DNA of 64,000 nucleotides from Actinomycetes bacterium (GTDB lineage: Bacteria > Actinomycetota > Actinomycetes > Propionibacteriales > Nocardioidaceae). Below the pieces are notes generated by a model. That model worked only from the letters and a program-made list of their open reading frames with translations, was not told where the DNA came from and made no database searches. The stretch spans positions 3,003 to 67,002 of the forward strand of contig JAEWXC010000062.1 in assembly GCA_023396115.1 (NCBI GenBank), given 5' to 3'. Every line of letters begins with the position of its first letter. Position 1 is the stretch's first letter. A program made the translations under genes and the position numbers. Shown here in pieces: positions 1-8,288 of the stretch.

Positions 1-484
1 ACTTGTCGGTGCACGGCGACCCCTGCGGGGCCTCCAGCGCCAGGGTGGTGCACTCGCCCATGATCGTGCCGAAGGTGTCGAAGTCGTTGCCCGACAGCGA
101 GATGCTCACCAGGTCGGTGGAGGCGCTGACCCCGTCCAGCTGCGGGTCGACCTGCTGCCCGTAGGCCAGCTGGGGCTGGAACACGTGCACCGTCTTCGCG
201 CCCGAGCAGGTCCGGTCCTCCAGCTCGACACCTTCGTGCTCACCGGCGAAGAGGGTCGGCCAGTTGTGGTCCGAGCGCTGGCAGTTCCAGTCGACCGTCT
301 CGGGGATCCAGGGGCCGGCGCTGAAGGAGTCACCCAGTGCCGTGTAGCGCAGCACCCCGTCGGTGGCCTTCGAGTCGTCCGAGCAGGCGGCCAGGGAGCC
401 GGCCAGCACCAGGGCGGTGGTCGCGGCCAGGCCCCGGCGCAGACGTCCGGCGACGGGGGAGGGGAGCAGGCGGAGCGGGTTCAC
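1..484 (-). CDS. SGNH/GDSL-type hydrolase lipoprotein (3' end outside window)
   Basis: The reading frame is open from a GTG at 484 to the window edge, giving 161 residues of a longer protein. The N-terminus is basic, then hydrophobic, and ends in a lipobox (LAAC at about residues 31-34), so it should be an exported lipoprotein. The mature part has SGNH block I (GDSFSAG, about residues 52-58, with the nucleophile Ser) and block III (SGND, about residues 136-139). These motifs define secreted esterases/lipases of the SGNH superfamily; the substrate cannot be told. The catalytic Asp-His block lies beyond the window. An AGGGTGG-like ribosome site precedes the GTG. It is divergent from gatC and probably unrelated to it. 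Confidence 0.8.
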   Translation of the reverse strand, partial: MNPLRLLPSPVAGRLRRGLAATTALVLAGSLAACSDDSKATDGVLRYTALGDSFSAGPWIPETVDWNCQRSDHNWPTLFAGEHEGVELEDRTCSGAKTVHVFQPQLAYGQQVDPQLDGVSASTDLVSISLSGNDFDTFGTIMGECTTLALEAPQGSPCTDK

Positions 485-599
485 GCGGCCACCCTGCCAG
501 AACAGCCGGCTCGAACCGGTGCGCCGCGTCCGAGCCGTGGTCGTGTCCCGGGCGCCCGTCCGCACCCGGGGAGATGCCGGGCCGCCGCCGGACACGTCC

Positions 600-605
600 T
601 AGGAT
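600..605 (+). promoter_or_regulatory. candidate -10 hexamer for gatCAB
   Basis: TAGGAT lies about 30 bases before the gatC start in the divergent gap (485-635) and matches the actinobacterial TAnnnT -10. No clear -35 is seen. Confidence 0.4.
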
Positions 606-635
606 TGGACCACTCTCAACTCGAAGGACGTCTGC

Positions 636-935
636 ATGCCCGAGATCACACGGGACGAGGTCGCGCACCTGGCCGACCTTGCCCGGATCGACCTGTCCGA
701 CGCCGAGCTGGACCACCTCGCCCCGCAGCTGAGCGTGATCCTGGACTCCGTCGCCTCGTTCGGCGAGGCCATCGGTGACGACGTGCCCGCCACGTCGCAC
801 CCGATCCCGCTGACCAACGTGTTCCGTGAGGACGTGGTGACCCCCGGCCTCACCGCCGAGCAGGCGCTCTCGGGCGCGCCGGCGACCGAGCAGCAGCGCT
901 TCATGGTGCCGCGGATCCTGGGCGAGGAGGGCTGA
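636..935 (+). CDS. gatC: Asp-tRNA(Asn)/Glu-tRNA(Gln) amidotransferase subunit C
   Basis: A 99-residue protein of normal GatC length, with the typical opening PEITRDEVAHLADLARI. GatC is the small structural subunit that wraps GatA and GatB in the cytoplasmic amidotransferase converting mischarged Glu-tRNA(Gln) (and Asp-tRNA(Asn)) to Gln-tRNA(Gln) (Asn-tRNA(Asn)). An AAGGA-type ribosome site precedes the ATG. The stop overlaps the gatA start by one base (TGATG), as expected for a translationally coupled gatCAB operon whose subunits are needed in equal amounts. Confidence 0.95.
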   Translation: MPEITRDEVAHLADLARIDLSDAELDHLAPQLSVILDSVASFGEAIGDDVPATSHPIPLTNVFREDVVTPGLTAEQALSGAPATEQQRFMVPRILGEEG

Positions 936-2461
936 TGACCGACTGGACCCGCAGCACCGCTGCGCAGATGGCCGACGCCCTCGCCGCGGGCGAGGTGACC
1001 TCGGTCGAGCTGACCCGTGCCCACCTGGACCGGATCGCCGCCGTCGACGGTGACGCGACTCGCGGCGTGCACGCCTTCCTCGTCGTCGACACCGACGGCG
1101 CCATGGCGCAGGCCGCCGCCTCCGACGCGCGCCGCGCCGCCGGCACCCCCGCCTCGGCCCTGGACGGTGTCCCGATCGCGGTCAAGGACGTGCTGGCCAC
1201 CGAGGGCATCGAGACCACCTGCGGCTCGAAGATCCTCGAGGGCTGGATCCCGCCGTACGACGCGACCGTGGTCACCAAGCTCAAGGAGGCGGGCCTCCCG
1301 ATCCTGGGCAAGACCAACATGGACGAGTTCGCGATGGGTTCCTCCACCGAGCACTCCGCCTACGGGCCCACCCGCAACCCGTGGGACCCCACCCGGATCC
1401 CGGGCGGCTCGGGCGGTGGCTCGGCTGCTGCCGTGGCCGCCTTCGAGGCGCCGCTGGCGCTGGGCACCGACACCGGTGGCTCGATCCGCCAGCCCGCTGC
1501 CGTGACCGGCTCGGTCGGGGTCAAGCCCACCTACGGCGGGGTCTCCCGGTTCGGTCTGGTCGCGATGGCCAACAGCCTCGACCAGGTCGGTCCCTGCACC
1601 CGTACAGTGCTCGACGCGGCGCTGCTGCACGAGGTGATCGGTGGCCACGACCACCGCGACTCCACCTCGCTGGACACCCCGGTCCCGCCGGTCGTCGAGG
1701 CCGCTCGTGCCGGCGCCGCCGGTGACCTGAGCGGGCTGCGGGTCGGTGTCATCACCGAGCTCGCCGGCGAGGGCTGGCAGCCCGGCGTGATGGCCCGGTT
1801 CACCGAGTCGCTGGAGCTGCTGAAGGCCGCCGGTGCCGAGGTCGTCGAGGTGTCGTGCCCCAACTTCACCCACGCCCTGGCCGCCTACTACCTGGTGATG
1901 CCGTGCGAGGCGTCGTCGAACCTCGCCAAGTTCGACGCGATGCGCTACGGCCTGCGGGTCACCCCGGACGGCGACCCGAGCGCCGAGGACGTGATGCGGG
2001 CCAGCCGTGACGCCGGCTTCGGTGACGAGGTCAAGCGCCGGATCATCCTGGGCACCTACGCCCTGTCCAGCGGCTACTACGACGCCTACTACGGCCAGGC
2101 GCAGAAGGTGCGGACGCTGATCACCCGCGACTTCGACGCCGCCTTCGCCCAGGTGGACGTGCTGGTCAGCCCGACCGCGCCGACCACGGCGTTCAAGCTC
2201 GGCGAGAAGCTGGACGACCCGGTCGCGATGTACCTCAACGACCTGGCCACCATCCCGGCCAACATGTCCGGCGTGCCCGGCATCAGCCTGCCCAACGGTC
2301 TGGCCGACGAGGACGGACTGCCCTCGGGCTTCCAGGTGCTCGCGCCCGCCCAGGGCGACGACCGGCTGTACCGGGTCGGTGCGGCGCTGGAGGCAGCCCT
2401 GGAGAAGAAGTGGGGCGGCCCGATGCTGGCGCAGGCTCCCGTGGTGGAGGAGGTCAACTGA
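935..2461 (+). CDS. gatA: Asp-tRNA(Asn)/Glu-tRNA(Gln) amidotransferase subunit A
   Basis: A 508-residue amidase-signature protein, full length for GatA. The catalytic Ser-cisSer-Lys triad is visible: Lys near residue 84 (IAVKDVLA), cis-Ser in the Gly/Ser-rich stretch GGSGGGS near 159-163, and the nucleophile Ser near 183 (TDTGGSIRQPA). GatA hydrolyses glutamine (or asparagine) and passes ammonia to GatB. It sits between gatC and gatB with one-base overlaps on both sides, so the three are one transcription and translation unit. Confidence 0.96.
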   Translation: MTDWTRSTAAQMADALAAGEVTSVELTRAHLDRIAAVDGDATRGVHAFLVVDTDGAMAQAAASDARRAAGTPASALDGVPIAVKDVLATEGIETTCGSKILEGWIPPYDATVVTKLKEAGLPILGKTNMDEFAMGSSTEHSAYGPTRNPWDPTRIPGGSGGGSAAAVAAFEAPLALGTDTGGSIRQPAAVTGSVGVKPTYGGVSRFGLVAMANSLDQVGPCTRTVLDAALLHEVIGGHDHRDSTSLDTPVPPVVEAARAGAAGDLSGLRVGVITELAGEGWQPGVMARFTESLELLKAAGAEVVEVSCPNFTHALAAYYLVMPCEASSNLAKFDAMRYGLRVTPDGDPSAEDVMRASRDAGFGDEVKRRIILGTYALSSGYYDAYYGQAQKVRTLITRDFDAAFAQVDVLVSPTAPTTAFKLGEKLDDPVAMYLNDLATIPANMSGVPGISLPNGLADEDGLPSGFQVLAPAQGDDRLYRVGAALEAALEKKWGGPMLAQAPVVEEVN

Positions 2462-3969
2462 TGGCTGACACGTTGCTGTCGTTCGCGGACACGCTCGCGA
2501 CGTTCGACCCGGCGCTGGGCCTGGAGGTCCACGTCGAGCTGAGCACGAACACGAAGATGTTCTGCGGCTGCCCGACCGCCTTCGGCGCCGAACCGAACAC
2601 CCAGACCTGCCCGGTCTGCCTGGGCCTGCCCGGCGCGATGCCGGTGGTCAACGTCAAGGGTGTCGAGGCGGCGATCCGGATCGGTCTCGCGCTGCACTGC
2701 GAGGTCGCCACCTGGTGCCGGTTCGCGCGGAAGAACTACTTCTACCCGGACATGCCGAAGAACTTCCAGACCTCCCAGTACGACGAGCCGATCGTCTTCG
2801 ACGGGTACATGGACGTGGTGCTCACCGGTGCCGACGGCGAGGACGAGATCTTCCGCGTCGACATCGAGCGCGCGCACATGGAGGAGGACACCGGCAAGTC
2901 GCTGCACGTCGGTGGCGCCACCGGCCGGATCCAGGGCGCCGAGCACTCGCTGGTCGACTACAACCGCGCCGGCATCCCCCTGATCGAGATCGTCACCCGG
3001 CCGATCGTCGGGGCCGGCGAGCGTGCCCCCGAGGTCGCCCGGGCGTTCGTGGCCCAGTTGCGCGAGCTGATCGTGGCGCTGGGTGTCTCCGACGCCCGCA
3101 TGGACCAGGGCTCGATCCGCGCCGACGTGAACCTGTCGCTCGCGCCGAAGGGATCGGACAAGCTCGGTACCCGGACGGAGACCAAGAACGTCAACTCGCT
3201 GCGTTCGGTGGAGCGGGCGGTGCGCTACGAGATGCAGCGCCACGCCGCGATCCTGACCGACGGCGGGTCGATCCTGCAGGAGACCCGGCACTGGCACGAG
3301 GACACCGGGGTCACCACCTCGGGTCGTCCCAAGTCCGACGCCGACGACTACCGCTACTTCCCCGAGCCGGACCTGGTGCCGGTGGCCCCCTCGCCCGAGT
3401 GGGTCGAGGAGCTGCGCGGCACCCTGCCGGAGAACCCGACCGCGAAGCGTGCCCGGTTGCAGGCCGAGTGGGGCTTCTCCGACCTGGAGATGCGCGACAC
3501 CGTCGGGGCCGGTGCCCTGGGCCTGGTCGAGGAGACCATCGCCGCGGGTGCCGCGCCGCAGTCGGCACGCAAGTGGTGGCTGGGTGAGCTGGCCCGACGG
3601 GCCAACGACACCGAGACCGAGATCTCCGAGCTGGGCGTGAGCCCGGCCGACGTGGCCGGCGTGCAGGCGCTGGTCGACGCGGGCCGGATCAACGACAAGC
3701 TGGCGCGGAAGGTCTTCGAGGGCCTCTACGCCGGCGAGGGCACGCCGGAGGAGATCGTGGTCGCGCGGGGCCTCGAGGTGGTCTCCGACGAGGGTGCCCT
3801 CTCGACCGCGGTGGACAACGCGATCGCCGCCAACCCGGACGTGGCCGACAAGATCCGCGACGGCAAGGTCGCCGCCGCCGGTGCGCTCATCGGTGCGGTG
3901 ATGAAGGAGATGCGTGGCCAGGCCGACGCCGGTCGGGTGCGCGAGCTGATCCTGGAGAAGCTCGCCTGA
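2461..3969 (+). CDS. gatB: Asp-tRNA(Asn)/Glu-tRNA(Gln) amidotransferase subunit B
   Basis: A 502-residue protein with the GatB signature near the N-terminus (GLEVHVEL) and the zinc-type cysteines CGCP and CPVCLGLPG near residues 37-60. The C-terminal helical GatB/YqeY domain covers about residues 350-502. GatB binds the mischarged tRNA and phosphorylates the Glu/Asp side chain before amidation. The start at 2461 overlaps the gatA stop by one base; longer in-frame forms reaching into gatA are unlikely. A strong hairpin follows and should end the operon. Confidence 0.96.
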   Translation: MADTLLSFADTLATFDPALGLEVHVELSTNTKMFCGCPTAFGAEPNTQTCPVCLGLPGAMPVVNVKGVEAAIRIGLALHCEVATWCRFARKNYFYPDMPKNFQTSQYDEPIVFDGYMDVVLTGADGEDEIFRVDIERAHMEEDTGKSLHVGGATGRIQGAEHSLVDYNRAGIPLIEIVTRPIVGAGERAPEVARAFVAQLRELIVALGVSDARMDQGSIRADVNLSLAPKGSDKLGTRTETKNVNSLRSVERAVRYEMQRHAAILTDGGSILQETRHWHEDTGVTTSGRPKSDADDYRYFPEPDLVPVAPSPEWVEELRGTLPENPTAKRARLQAEWGFSDLEMRDTVGAGALGLVEETIAAGAAPQSARKWWLGELARRANDTETEISELGVSPADVAGVQALVDAGRINDKLARKVFEGLYAGEGTPEEIVVARGLEVVSDEGALSTAVDNAIAANPDVADKIRDGKVAAAGALIGAVMKEMRGQADAGRVRELILEKLA

Positions 3970-4007
3970 GTCGCTGCCCCCGAGTCGCTGGCCCCGAGTC
4001 GCTGACC
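3967..4007 (+). repeat. three copies of a 14-base tandem repeat beginning at the gatB stop codon
   Basis: The units TGAGTCGCTGCCCC, CGAGTCGCTGGCCC and CGAGTCGCTGACC follow each other, and the first unit starts with the gatB TGA. Three other genes in the window (stops at 14078, 19420 and 42868) show the same arrangement with unrelated unit sequences. Confidence 0.85.
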
Positions 4008-4014
4008 TGCGGCC

Positions 4015-4052
4015 AGGAGCCCCGGAACCGTGTGGACGGTTCCGGGGCTCCT
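4015..4052 (+). terminator. gatCAB terminator hairpin
   Basis: A perfect 15-bp stem (AGGAGCCCCGGAACC at 4015-4029 with its complement at 4038-4052) around an 8-base loop. There is no long T run, as is common for actinobacterial hairpin terminators. The rest of the gap to 4260 holds a repeated CTCGGTGAGGTGCC (4082 and 4102) and the SOS box. Confidence 0.8.
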
Positions 4053-4203
4053 GTCGTTCCGCTCATCTCGCCCTCGTGTCGCTCGGTGAGGTGCCGACGC
4101 GCTCGGTGAGGTGCCCGAGGAACGAGGGCCTCGAACCCCGGTCGTCCACCGAGCATTCGCACCTTCTTCCACAGATCCTCTGACCTGCGCAAACACTCTT
4201 GAC

Positions 4204-4219
4204 TCGAACAAGTGTTCGA
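4204..4219 (+). promoter_or_regulatory. LexA-type SOS box
   Basis: TCGAAC-AAGT-GTTCGA is a perfect match to the mycobacterial/actinobacterial LexA box, TCGAAC(N4)GTTCGA. It lies 41 bases before the start of the 13E12/HNH gene. REP13E12 genes of Mycobacterium tuberculosis are known to carry functional SOS boxes, so damage-inducible transcription is a fair inference here. Confidence 0.85.
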
Positions 4220-4260
4220 TGAAGAATGGAGGTGTTGGAAGGGATCGAAGGGGGAGGGTC

Positions 4261-5492
4261 GTGGAGCATCCGATCTGTGTGGTCGCGCACGACCTCGCCG
4301 CCAGCCTCAGCACGGTCACCGACACCAACCCCACCTTCATGGGGGCCGACGAGAAGGCCAGCGCGCTGGTGGACCTCGCCGAGGTCGAGGCCCGGGTCTG
4401 CGAACTGCGTCTCCGGGTCCTGGCGGCTGCCGATGACGTGGCGGAACAGACCGGGGCGCGGGACGCGGCCGCCTGGGTCGCCCATGCCACGCACTCCTCC
4501 GGGAGGGACGCTCGGGCGGACCTGCGGCTCGCCTTCGCCCTGGAACGACGACCGGTGTTGGCCGAGGCGTTCCGGGTGGGTTCGGCGAACCGGGCGCAGG
4601 CGTCGGTGATCGCGCGGGCGTTGGACGAACTGCCTGACGACCTGGCCCCCGACACCGTCACGCTCGCGGAGAAGACACTCGTGGCGGAGGCCGAGCACCA
4701 CGACCCCGCAGCCCTGCTGCGACTCGGTCGACGGATCCTCGACGTCGTGGCGCCCGAGATCGCCGAAGCCATCGAGGCACGACACCTGGCGAACCTGGAG
4801 GCCTCCGCGGAGGCGAGGATGCGGCTGGGGTTCGCTCGATGGGTGACGGCACCACGCGGATCAGCGGCCTGCTGCCCGATGCGGAGGCGGCCCGGTTGGC
4901 GACGTACCTGCATGCCTTCACGAACCCGCGGCGCGACGAGGCTGGGGTCCAGGTCCGGAGCGCGGTGCCGTACGGCCACCGAGCGGCGCGGGCCTTCTGC
5001 CAGTTCCTGGAAAGAGTCGATCCGACTCGCCTGCCGGTGCACGGCGGGGACGCGACGACGCTGGTCGTCACGATGACCCTCGACGCGCTGCGATCCGAAC
5101 TGGGTGCCGCGACCCTCGGGACACCGGCTCCCGACGGAGCGGACCGGATCACCGCCACCCAGGCTCGGCGACTCGCCTGCAACGCCCAGATCATCCCCGC
5201 GGTCCTCAACGGCGTCGGGGAGGTGCTGGACCTGGGTCGGGCGCAGCGGCTCTTCAGCCGGGCGCAGCGCAAGGCGCTGCTGATCCGCGACACCACCTGC
5301 CGCGCCGAGGGGTGTGACATCCCGGGGACGTGGTCCGAGGCGCACCACCTGGTGCCCTGGTCCCACGGCGGCGCGACGGATCTGGCGAACGCAGTACTCC
5401 TGTGCAACCGGCACCACCACCGGATCCACGACGCCGCCTACGACCACCGGCGGCTGGCGAACGGGGACCTGCGGTTTCATCGGCGAAGGTGA
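4261..5492 (+). pseudogene. DUF222 / 13E12-repeat HNH endonuclease, frameshifted
   Basis: Two overlapping frames encode one family protein. The first runs from GTG 4261 (opening VEHPICVVAHDLAASL) and carries the helical DUF222 region. Near 4838 the homology moves to the -1 frame, where GDGTTRISGLLPDAEAARL begins and continues to the stop at 5492. The second part ends in a Cys-containing HNH nuclease domain (CRAEGC, then EAHHLVPWSHGGATDLANAVLLC and HHHRIHD), complete by eye. One base lost after an Arg CG- explains the shift; a sequencing error cannot be excluded. Unless ribosomes shift frame, the nuclease would not be made in one piece. The alternative start at 4219 overlaps the SOS box. The family is multicopy in actinobacteria and often decays. 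Confidence 0.85.
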
Positions 5493-5500
5493 GGGGTCTG

Positions 5501-5573
5501 GGTCTCGGCAGGCTCGACCAACGCGGTCTCGGCAGGCTCGACCAGCGGGCCCCGAGTCTCGGCGCGCTCGACC
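5501..5573 (+). repeat. interspersed repeat, three copies (GGTCTCGGCAGGCTCGACCA family)
   Basis: Two exact copies of GGTCTCGGCAGGCTCGACCA (5501-5520 and 5525-5544) and one diverged copy (5554-5573) follow the HNH gene. The same 20-mer, inverted, recurs at 39280-39366 and 52353-52409. It is a dispersed intergenic repeat, not a coding sequence. Confidence 0.8.
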
Positions 5574-5622
5574 GCCGGGGGAGGGGTGGCGGACGCGAAT
5601 CGGTGGAGCGGTCCGCCCGGCG

Positions 5623-5628
5623 TAGAGT
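5623..5628 (+). promoter_or_regulatory. candidate -10 for the cobalamin-riboswitch transcript
   Basis: TAGAGT, a TAnnnT hexamer, lies about 12 bases before the first conserved riboswitch bases. The RNA would begin near 5635. Confidence 0.5.
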
Positions 5629-5639
5629 GGGCGGAACAT

Positions 5640-5775
5640 CACCACACGCACGCTGCCTGGGGAAGCCGGTCCGAATCCGGCGCTGACCCGCAACCGTGGG
5701 TGCCCCGCACGTCGGGGCACGAGCCGGAGCACCAGTCGCGAGCGCCTGACCACACGCTGTCGAGGAACACGGCGG
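5640..5775 (+). promoter_or_regulatory. cobalamin (B12) riboswitch
   Basis: This leader contains the conserved cobalamin aptamer core: GGGAAGCCGGTCCGAATCCGG, split as GGGAAGCC (about 5659-5666), then GGT-CCGAA-TCCGGCGCTGACCC, then the B12-box-like GCAACCGTG (about 5690-5698). Helices follow (GTGCCCCG-CACGT-CGGGGCAC near 5700-5721). Downstream, CCCG...CGGG at 5797-5814 could hide the ribosome site GGAAGGA before the GTG at 5825, suggesting control of translation start. Adenosyl- or methylcobalamin binding would switch off the five-gene operon behind it. Boundaries are approximate. Confidence 0.93.
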
Positions 5776-5824
5776 GTCTGCACCCCACGTGTGCACCCCG
5801 TTCGTCGCAGCGGGAAGGAACACC

Positions 5825-7378
5825 GTGCAGCACCTCGTTCGCCGCGCCGCCGCCCTGGCTGGCGCCGGCGCCCTCACCCTGGCGGCCGTGACCGGCGTCG
5901 CCACCCCGGCCCACGCCGACACCGACCAGGGCCCGGCCCGTGCCGCCGCGGCCTGGATGATCGCCAACCTCGGTCCGGACGGGCTGTTGCCCGGGTGGGG
6001 CGGCTCCGGCGACCTGGGCATGACCCTCGACCTGGGCAGCGAACTGGTCGCGGTCGGTGGGTTCGACGACGACGTCTCGGCCATCGCCGACCTGCTCGAG
6101 ACCGACGGGCCCGCGTGGACCGTCAACGGGACCAAGGGCAGCTCCACCGCCAAGGCCCTGGCGTTCACCAGCGACGCCGGCGTCGACGCCCAGCTGGGCG
6201 CCGTGGACCTCACCGCCGCCATCGAGGGCATGGTCATCGACACCGGTGCCAGCACGGGCCGGATCGACGACGCCCCCGGCGGCTACGACAGCACCTGGAC
6301 CCAGATCTGGTCGGTCAAGGGACTCGTCGCCCGCGGCAGCGCCAAGGCCACCGAGGCCGTCGACTACCTGGTCTCCCAGCAGTGCGCCGACGGGTGGTTC
6401 AGGGACGCGCTGCCCACCGACCTGGACGCCGACCAGTCCTGCGTCTCGGACGCGACCGCCTCGGCCGGTCTCGACACCACCGCGCTCGCCGTGCTGAACC
6501 TCGCCCCGTACGTGGACAGCACCCCGGCCCTGGCCCCGGTCGTGGAGAAGGCCGCTGACTGGCTGGTCACCCAGCAGGGCGCCGACGGCTCGTACAGCGA
6601 CCCGTGGATGGGTCCCAACGCCAACACCACCGGTCTGGCCGCGTGGGCGCTGGACGCTGCCGGCGAGGACGCCGCTGCCGCCCGGTCCGCGATCTGGCTC
6701 CGCTCGCTGCAGGTGGCCGGTGAGTGCTCCGCCGCGCTCGGCGCCGAGGCCGGCGCGATCGCCTACACCCCCACCGAGCTCGCCGACGCCGCCGACGGGA
6801 TCACCCCGGAGGGTCGCGGCCAGTGGATCATGGTCGGCAGCCAGGCCATCCCCGGTCTGCTCGCCGCTCCGAGCGCCACCCGCACCCCGACCGTCCAGGC
6901 CCCCGACTTCGCGAAGGCCGGTGGCACCGTCACCGCCCGGGTCGGCGGCCTGGCCCCCGGCGAGCGGGCCTGCCTGACCACCCCCGCAGGCGCTCAGCAG
7001 CTGACCGGGACGAACTCCGACCTGACCCCCGCGGTCCCCGCGGCCAGCGCCGGCACCCTCACGCTCACCCTGCGCACCACCGACGGCTCGACCAGCGCCA
7101 GCACCGTCGTCCTCGGCAAGACCACCCTCAAGGTCAAGCCCGCCAAGAAGAAGGTGAAGAAGGGCAAGCGGGTCAAGGTCACCGTCAAGGGCCTGGCCGC
7201 CGGCGAGCGGGTCACCGTCACGGTCAAGGGCGTCAAGAAGAAGGTCCGCGGCACCGCGAACGCCCGCGGCGTCTTCACCGCCAAGGTCAAGGCCCCGAAG
7301 AAGAAGGGCAAGACCAAGATCAAGGCCACCGGTCTCTACGGCAACCGCAAGGGTGTCGCGAAGGTGACCGTGCGCTGA
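5825..7378 (+). CDS. secreted alpha/alpha-barrel (prenyltransferase/squalene-cyclase-repeat-like) protein, possible corrinoid binder
   Basis: A 517-residue exported protein starting at GTG 5825 behind GGAAGGA. The signal peptide ends near ATPAHAD. Residues about 35-350 hold repeated helical modules (AAAWMIANLGPDGLLPGW, AVDYLVSQQCADGWF, AADWLVTQQGADGSYSDPW, TTGLAAWAL) typical of the squalene-cyclase/prenyltransferase alpha-alpha toroid, the fold shared by the alpha domain of human intrinsic factor and transcobalamin. The C-terminal 130 residues are a beta-type, very Lys-rich domain (KPAKKKVKKGKRVKVTV). It is the first gene after a B12 riboswitch and overlaps the next gene by one base. Binding of a corrinoid outside the cell is inferred from fold and context only. 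No cyclase acidic motif (DxDD) was noticed. Confidence 0.8.
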   Translation: MQHLVRRAAALAGAGALTLAAVTGVATPAHADTDQGPARAAAAWMIANLGPDGLLPGWGGSGDLGMTLDLGSELVAVGGFDDDVSAIADLLETDGPAWTVNGTKGSSTAKALAFTSDAGVDAQLGAVDLTAAIEGMVIDTGASTGRIDDAPGGYDSTWTQIWSVKGLVARGSAKATEAVDYLVSQQCADGWFRDALPTDLDADQSCVSDATASAGLDTTALAVLNLAPYVDSTPALAPVVEKAADWLVTQQGADGSYSDPWMGPNANTTGLAAWALDAAGEDAAAARSAIWLRSLQVAGECSAALGAEAGAIAYTPTELADAADGITPEGRGQWIMVGSQAIPGLLAAPSATRTPTVQAPDFAKAGGTVTARVGGLAPGERACLTTPAGAQQLTGTNSDLTPAVPAASAGTLTLTLRTTDGSTSASTVVLGKTTLKVKPAKKKVKKGKRVKVTVKGLAAGERVTVTVKGVKKKVRGTANARGVFTAKVKAPKKKGKTKIKATGLYGNRKGVAKVTVR

Positions 7379-8286
7379 TGCGTGCCCTGCGACCTCTCGG
7401 GGCCGGGCTGGCCGCGGTCCTGGTGACCGCGGCCGCCCTGGTCGGCCTCAGCCCGACCCCGGCCAGCGCCGCCGCCTGCTCGGGCAGCGGCGGGGCGAGC
7501 GTGATCGTCGACTTCGCCCAGCTCGGCGGTGTCCGCGCCGGCTGCGACACCTCGGTGGCCGGCCAGACCGCCCAGGGTGTCTTCGCCGACGCCGGCTTCC
7601 CGCTCACGATGGCCCCCGGTGGGTTCGTGTGCCGGGTCAGCGGGGTGCCGACCCAGGACAACTGCGCCGACGCGGCCCCGGCCGACGCGTACTGGTCCCT
7701 GTGGACCGCCGACGGCAAGGGCGGCGGCTGGGTCTACGCCAGCCGCGGCGTCGGGTCGTTGCGGGTGCCCGAGGGCGGGTACGTGGCCTTCTCGTGGCAC
7801 CAGGGCAGTGGACGGGCGGCTCCGCCGTCGGTGACCCCGACCCGTCGTCAGCAGCCCACCCAGGCACCCAGCCCGCAGCCGACGAAGAACCCGACCAAGC
7901 AGCCCACCCAGGCCCCCACGAAGAACCCGACCCGGGGGCCGTCCAACTCCACCCCCGGGCCCAGTGCCGGCCCGACCAGCGCCTCGACCGACCCCTCGGC
8001 CAGCGCCCCGGACCCGTCGGCCACGGCCTCGGACGACCCCTCGGCCAGTGAGTCCGCCAGCGAGTCCGCCGGTGCCGACGCCTCGTCGTCGACCACCGGC
8101 CCGTCCGCGACGCCCACCGGCGAGCCGACCTCGGCCGCCGACGTCACCGCCGGACCGGTCGCGGACATGAGCGGCGAGGCCTCCGAGGGCTCCGACGGCG
8201 GGCTGCCGATCCTGGTGCCGGTACTGGCCGTGCTCGGTGTCCTCGGCGCCGGTGCCCTGGTCGTTCTCCGCCGACGCAGCGCCTGA
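7378..8286 (+). CDS. DUF4430-like extracellular protein with Pro/Ser/Thr stalk and C-terminal membrane anchor
   Basis: A 302-residue protein with four parts: a signal peptide (to about residue 33, PASAAA); a compact domain to about residue 145; a low-complexity Pro/Thr/Ser/Gln stalk (about 150-265); and a C-terminal membrane helix (LPILVPVLAVLGVLGAGALV) followed by RRRSA. The compact domain reads GFVCRVSGVP...CADAAPADAYWSLWTADG...GWVYASRGVGSLRVPEGGYVAFSWHQG, the pattern of DUF4430, the family of the beta domain of transcobalamin/intrinsic factor. The anchor and stalk would display it on the cell surface. It sits between the barrel protein and the ECF transporter genes with TGATG overlap, so it is probably a receptor half or docking partner. 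There is no LPxTG sortase motif. Confidence 0.8.
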   Translation: MRALRPLGAGLAAVLVTAAALVGLSPTPASAAACSGSGGASVIVDFAQLGGVRAGCDTSVAGQTAQGVFADAGFPLTMAPGGFVCRVSGVPTQDNCADAAPADAYWSLWTADGKGGGWVYASRGVGSLRVPEGGYVAFSWHQGSGRAAPPSVTPTRRQQPTQAPSPQPTKNPTKQPTQAPTKNPTRGPSNSTPGPSAGPTSASTDPSASAPDPSATASDDPSASESASESAGADASSSTTGPSATPTGEPTSAADVTAGPVADMSGEASEGSDGGLPILVPVLAVLGVLGAGALVVLRRRSA

Positions 8287-8288
8287 GC

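Noticed and set aside
2089..3297. Minus-strand frame inside gatB
   Set aside because: gatB is certain; the frame has no start context or family pattern.
4839..5492. Separate HNH endonuclease gene starting at ATG 4839
   Set aside because: It begins in the middle of a family-conserved segment (GDGTTRISG) and has no ribosome site; it is the second half of the frameshifted 13E12 gene.
5825..7378. Squalene/hopene or terpene cyclase enzyme
   Set aside because: The protein is secreted, has only toroid-type repeats, no DxDD motif was noticed, and it sits behind a B12 riboswitch; a binding role is more likely.
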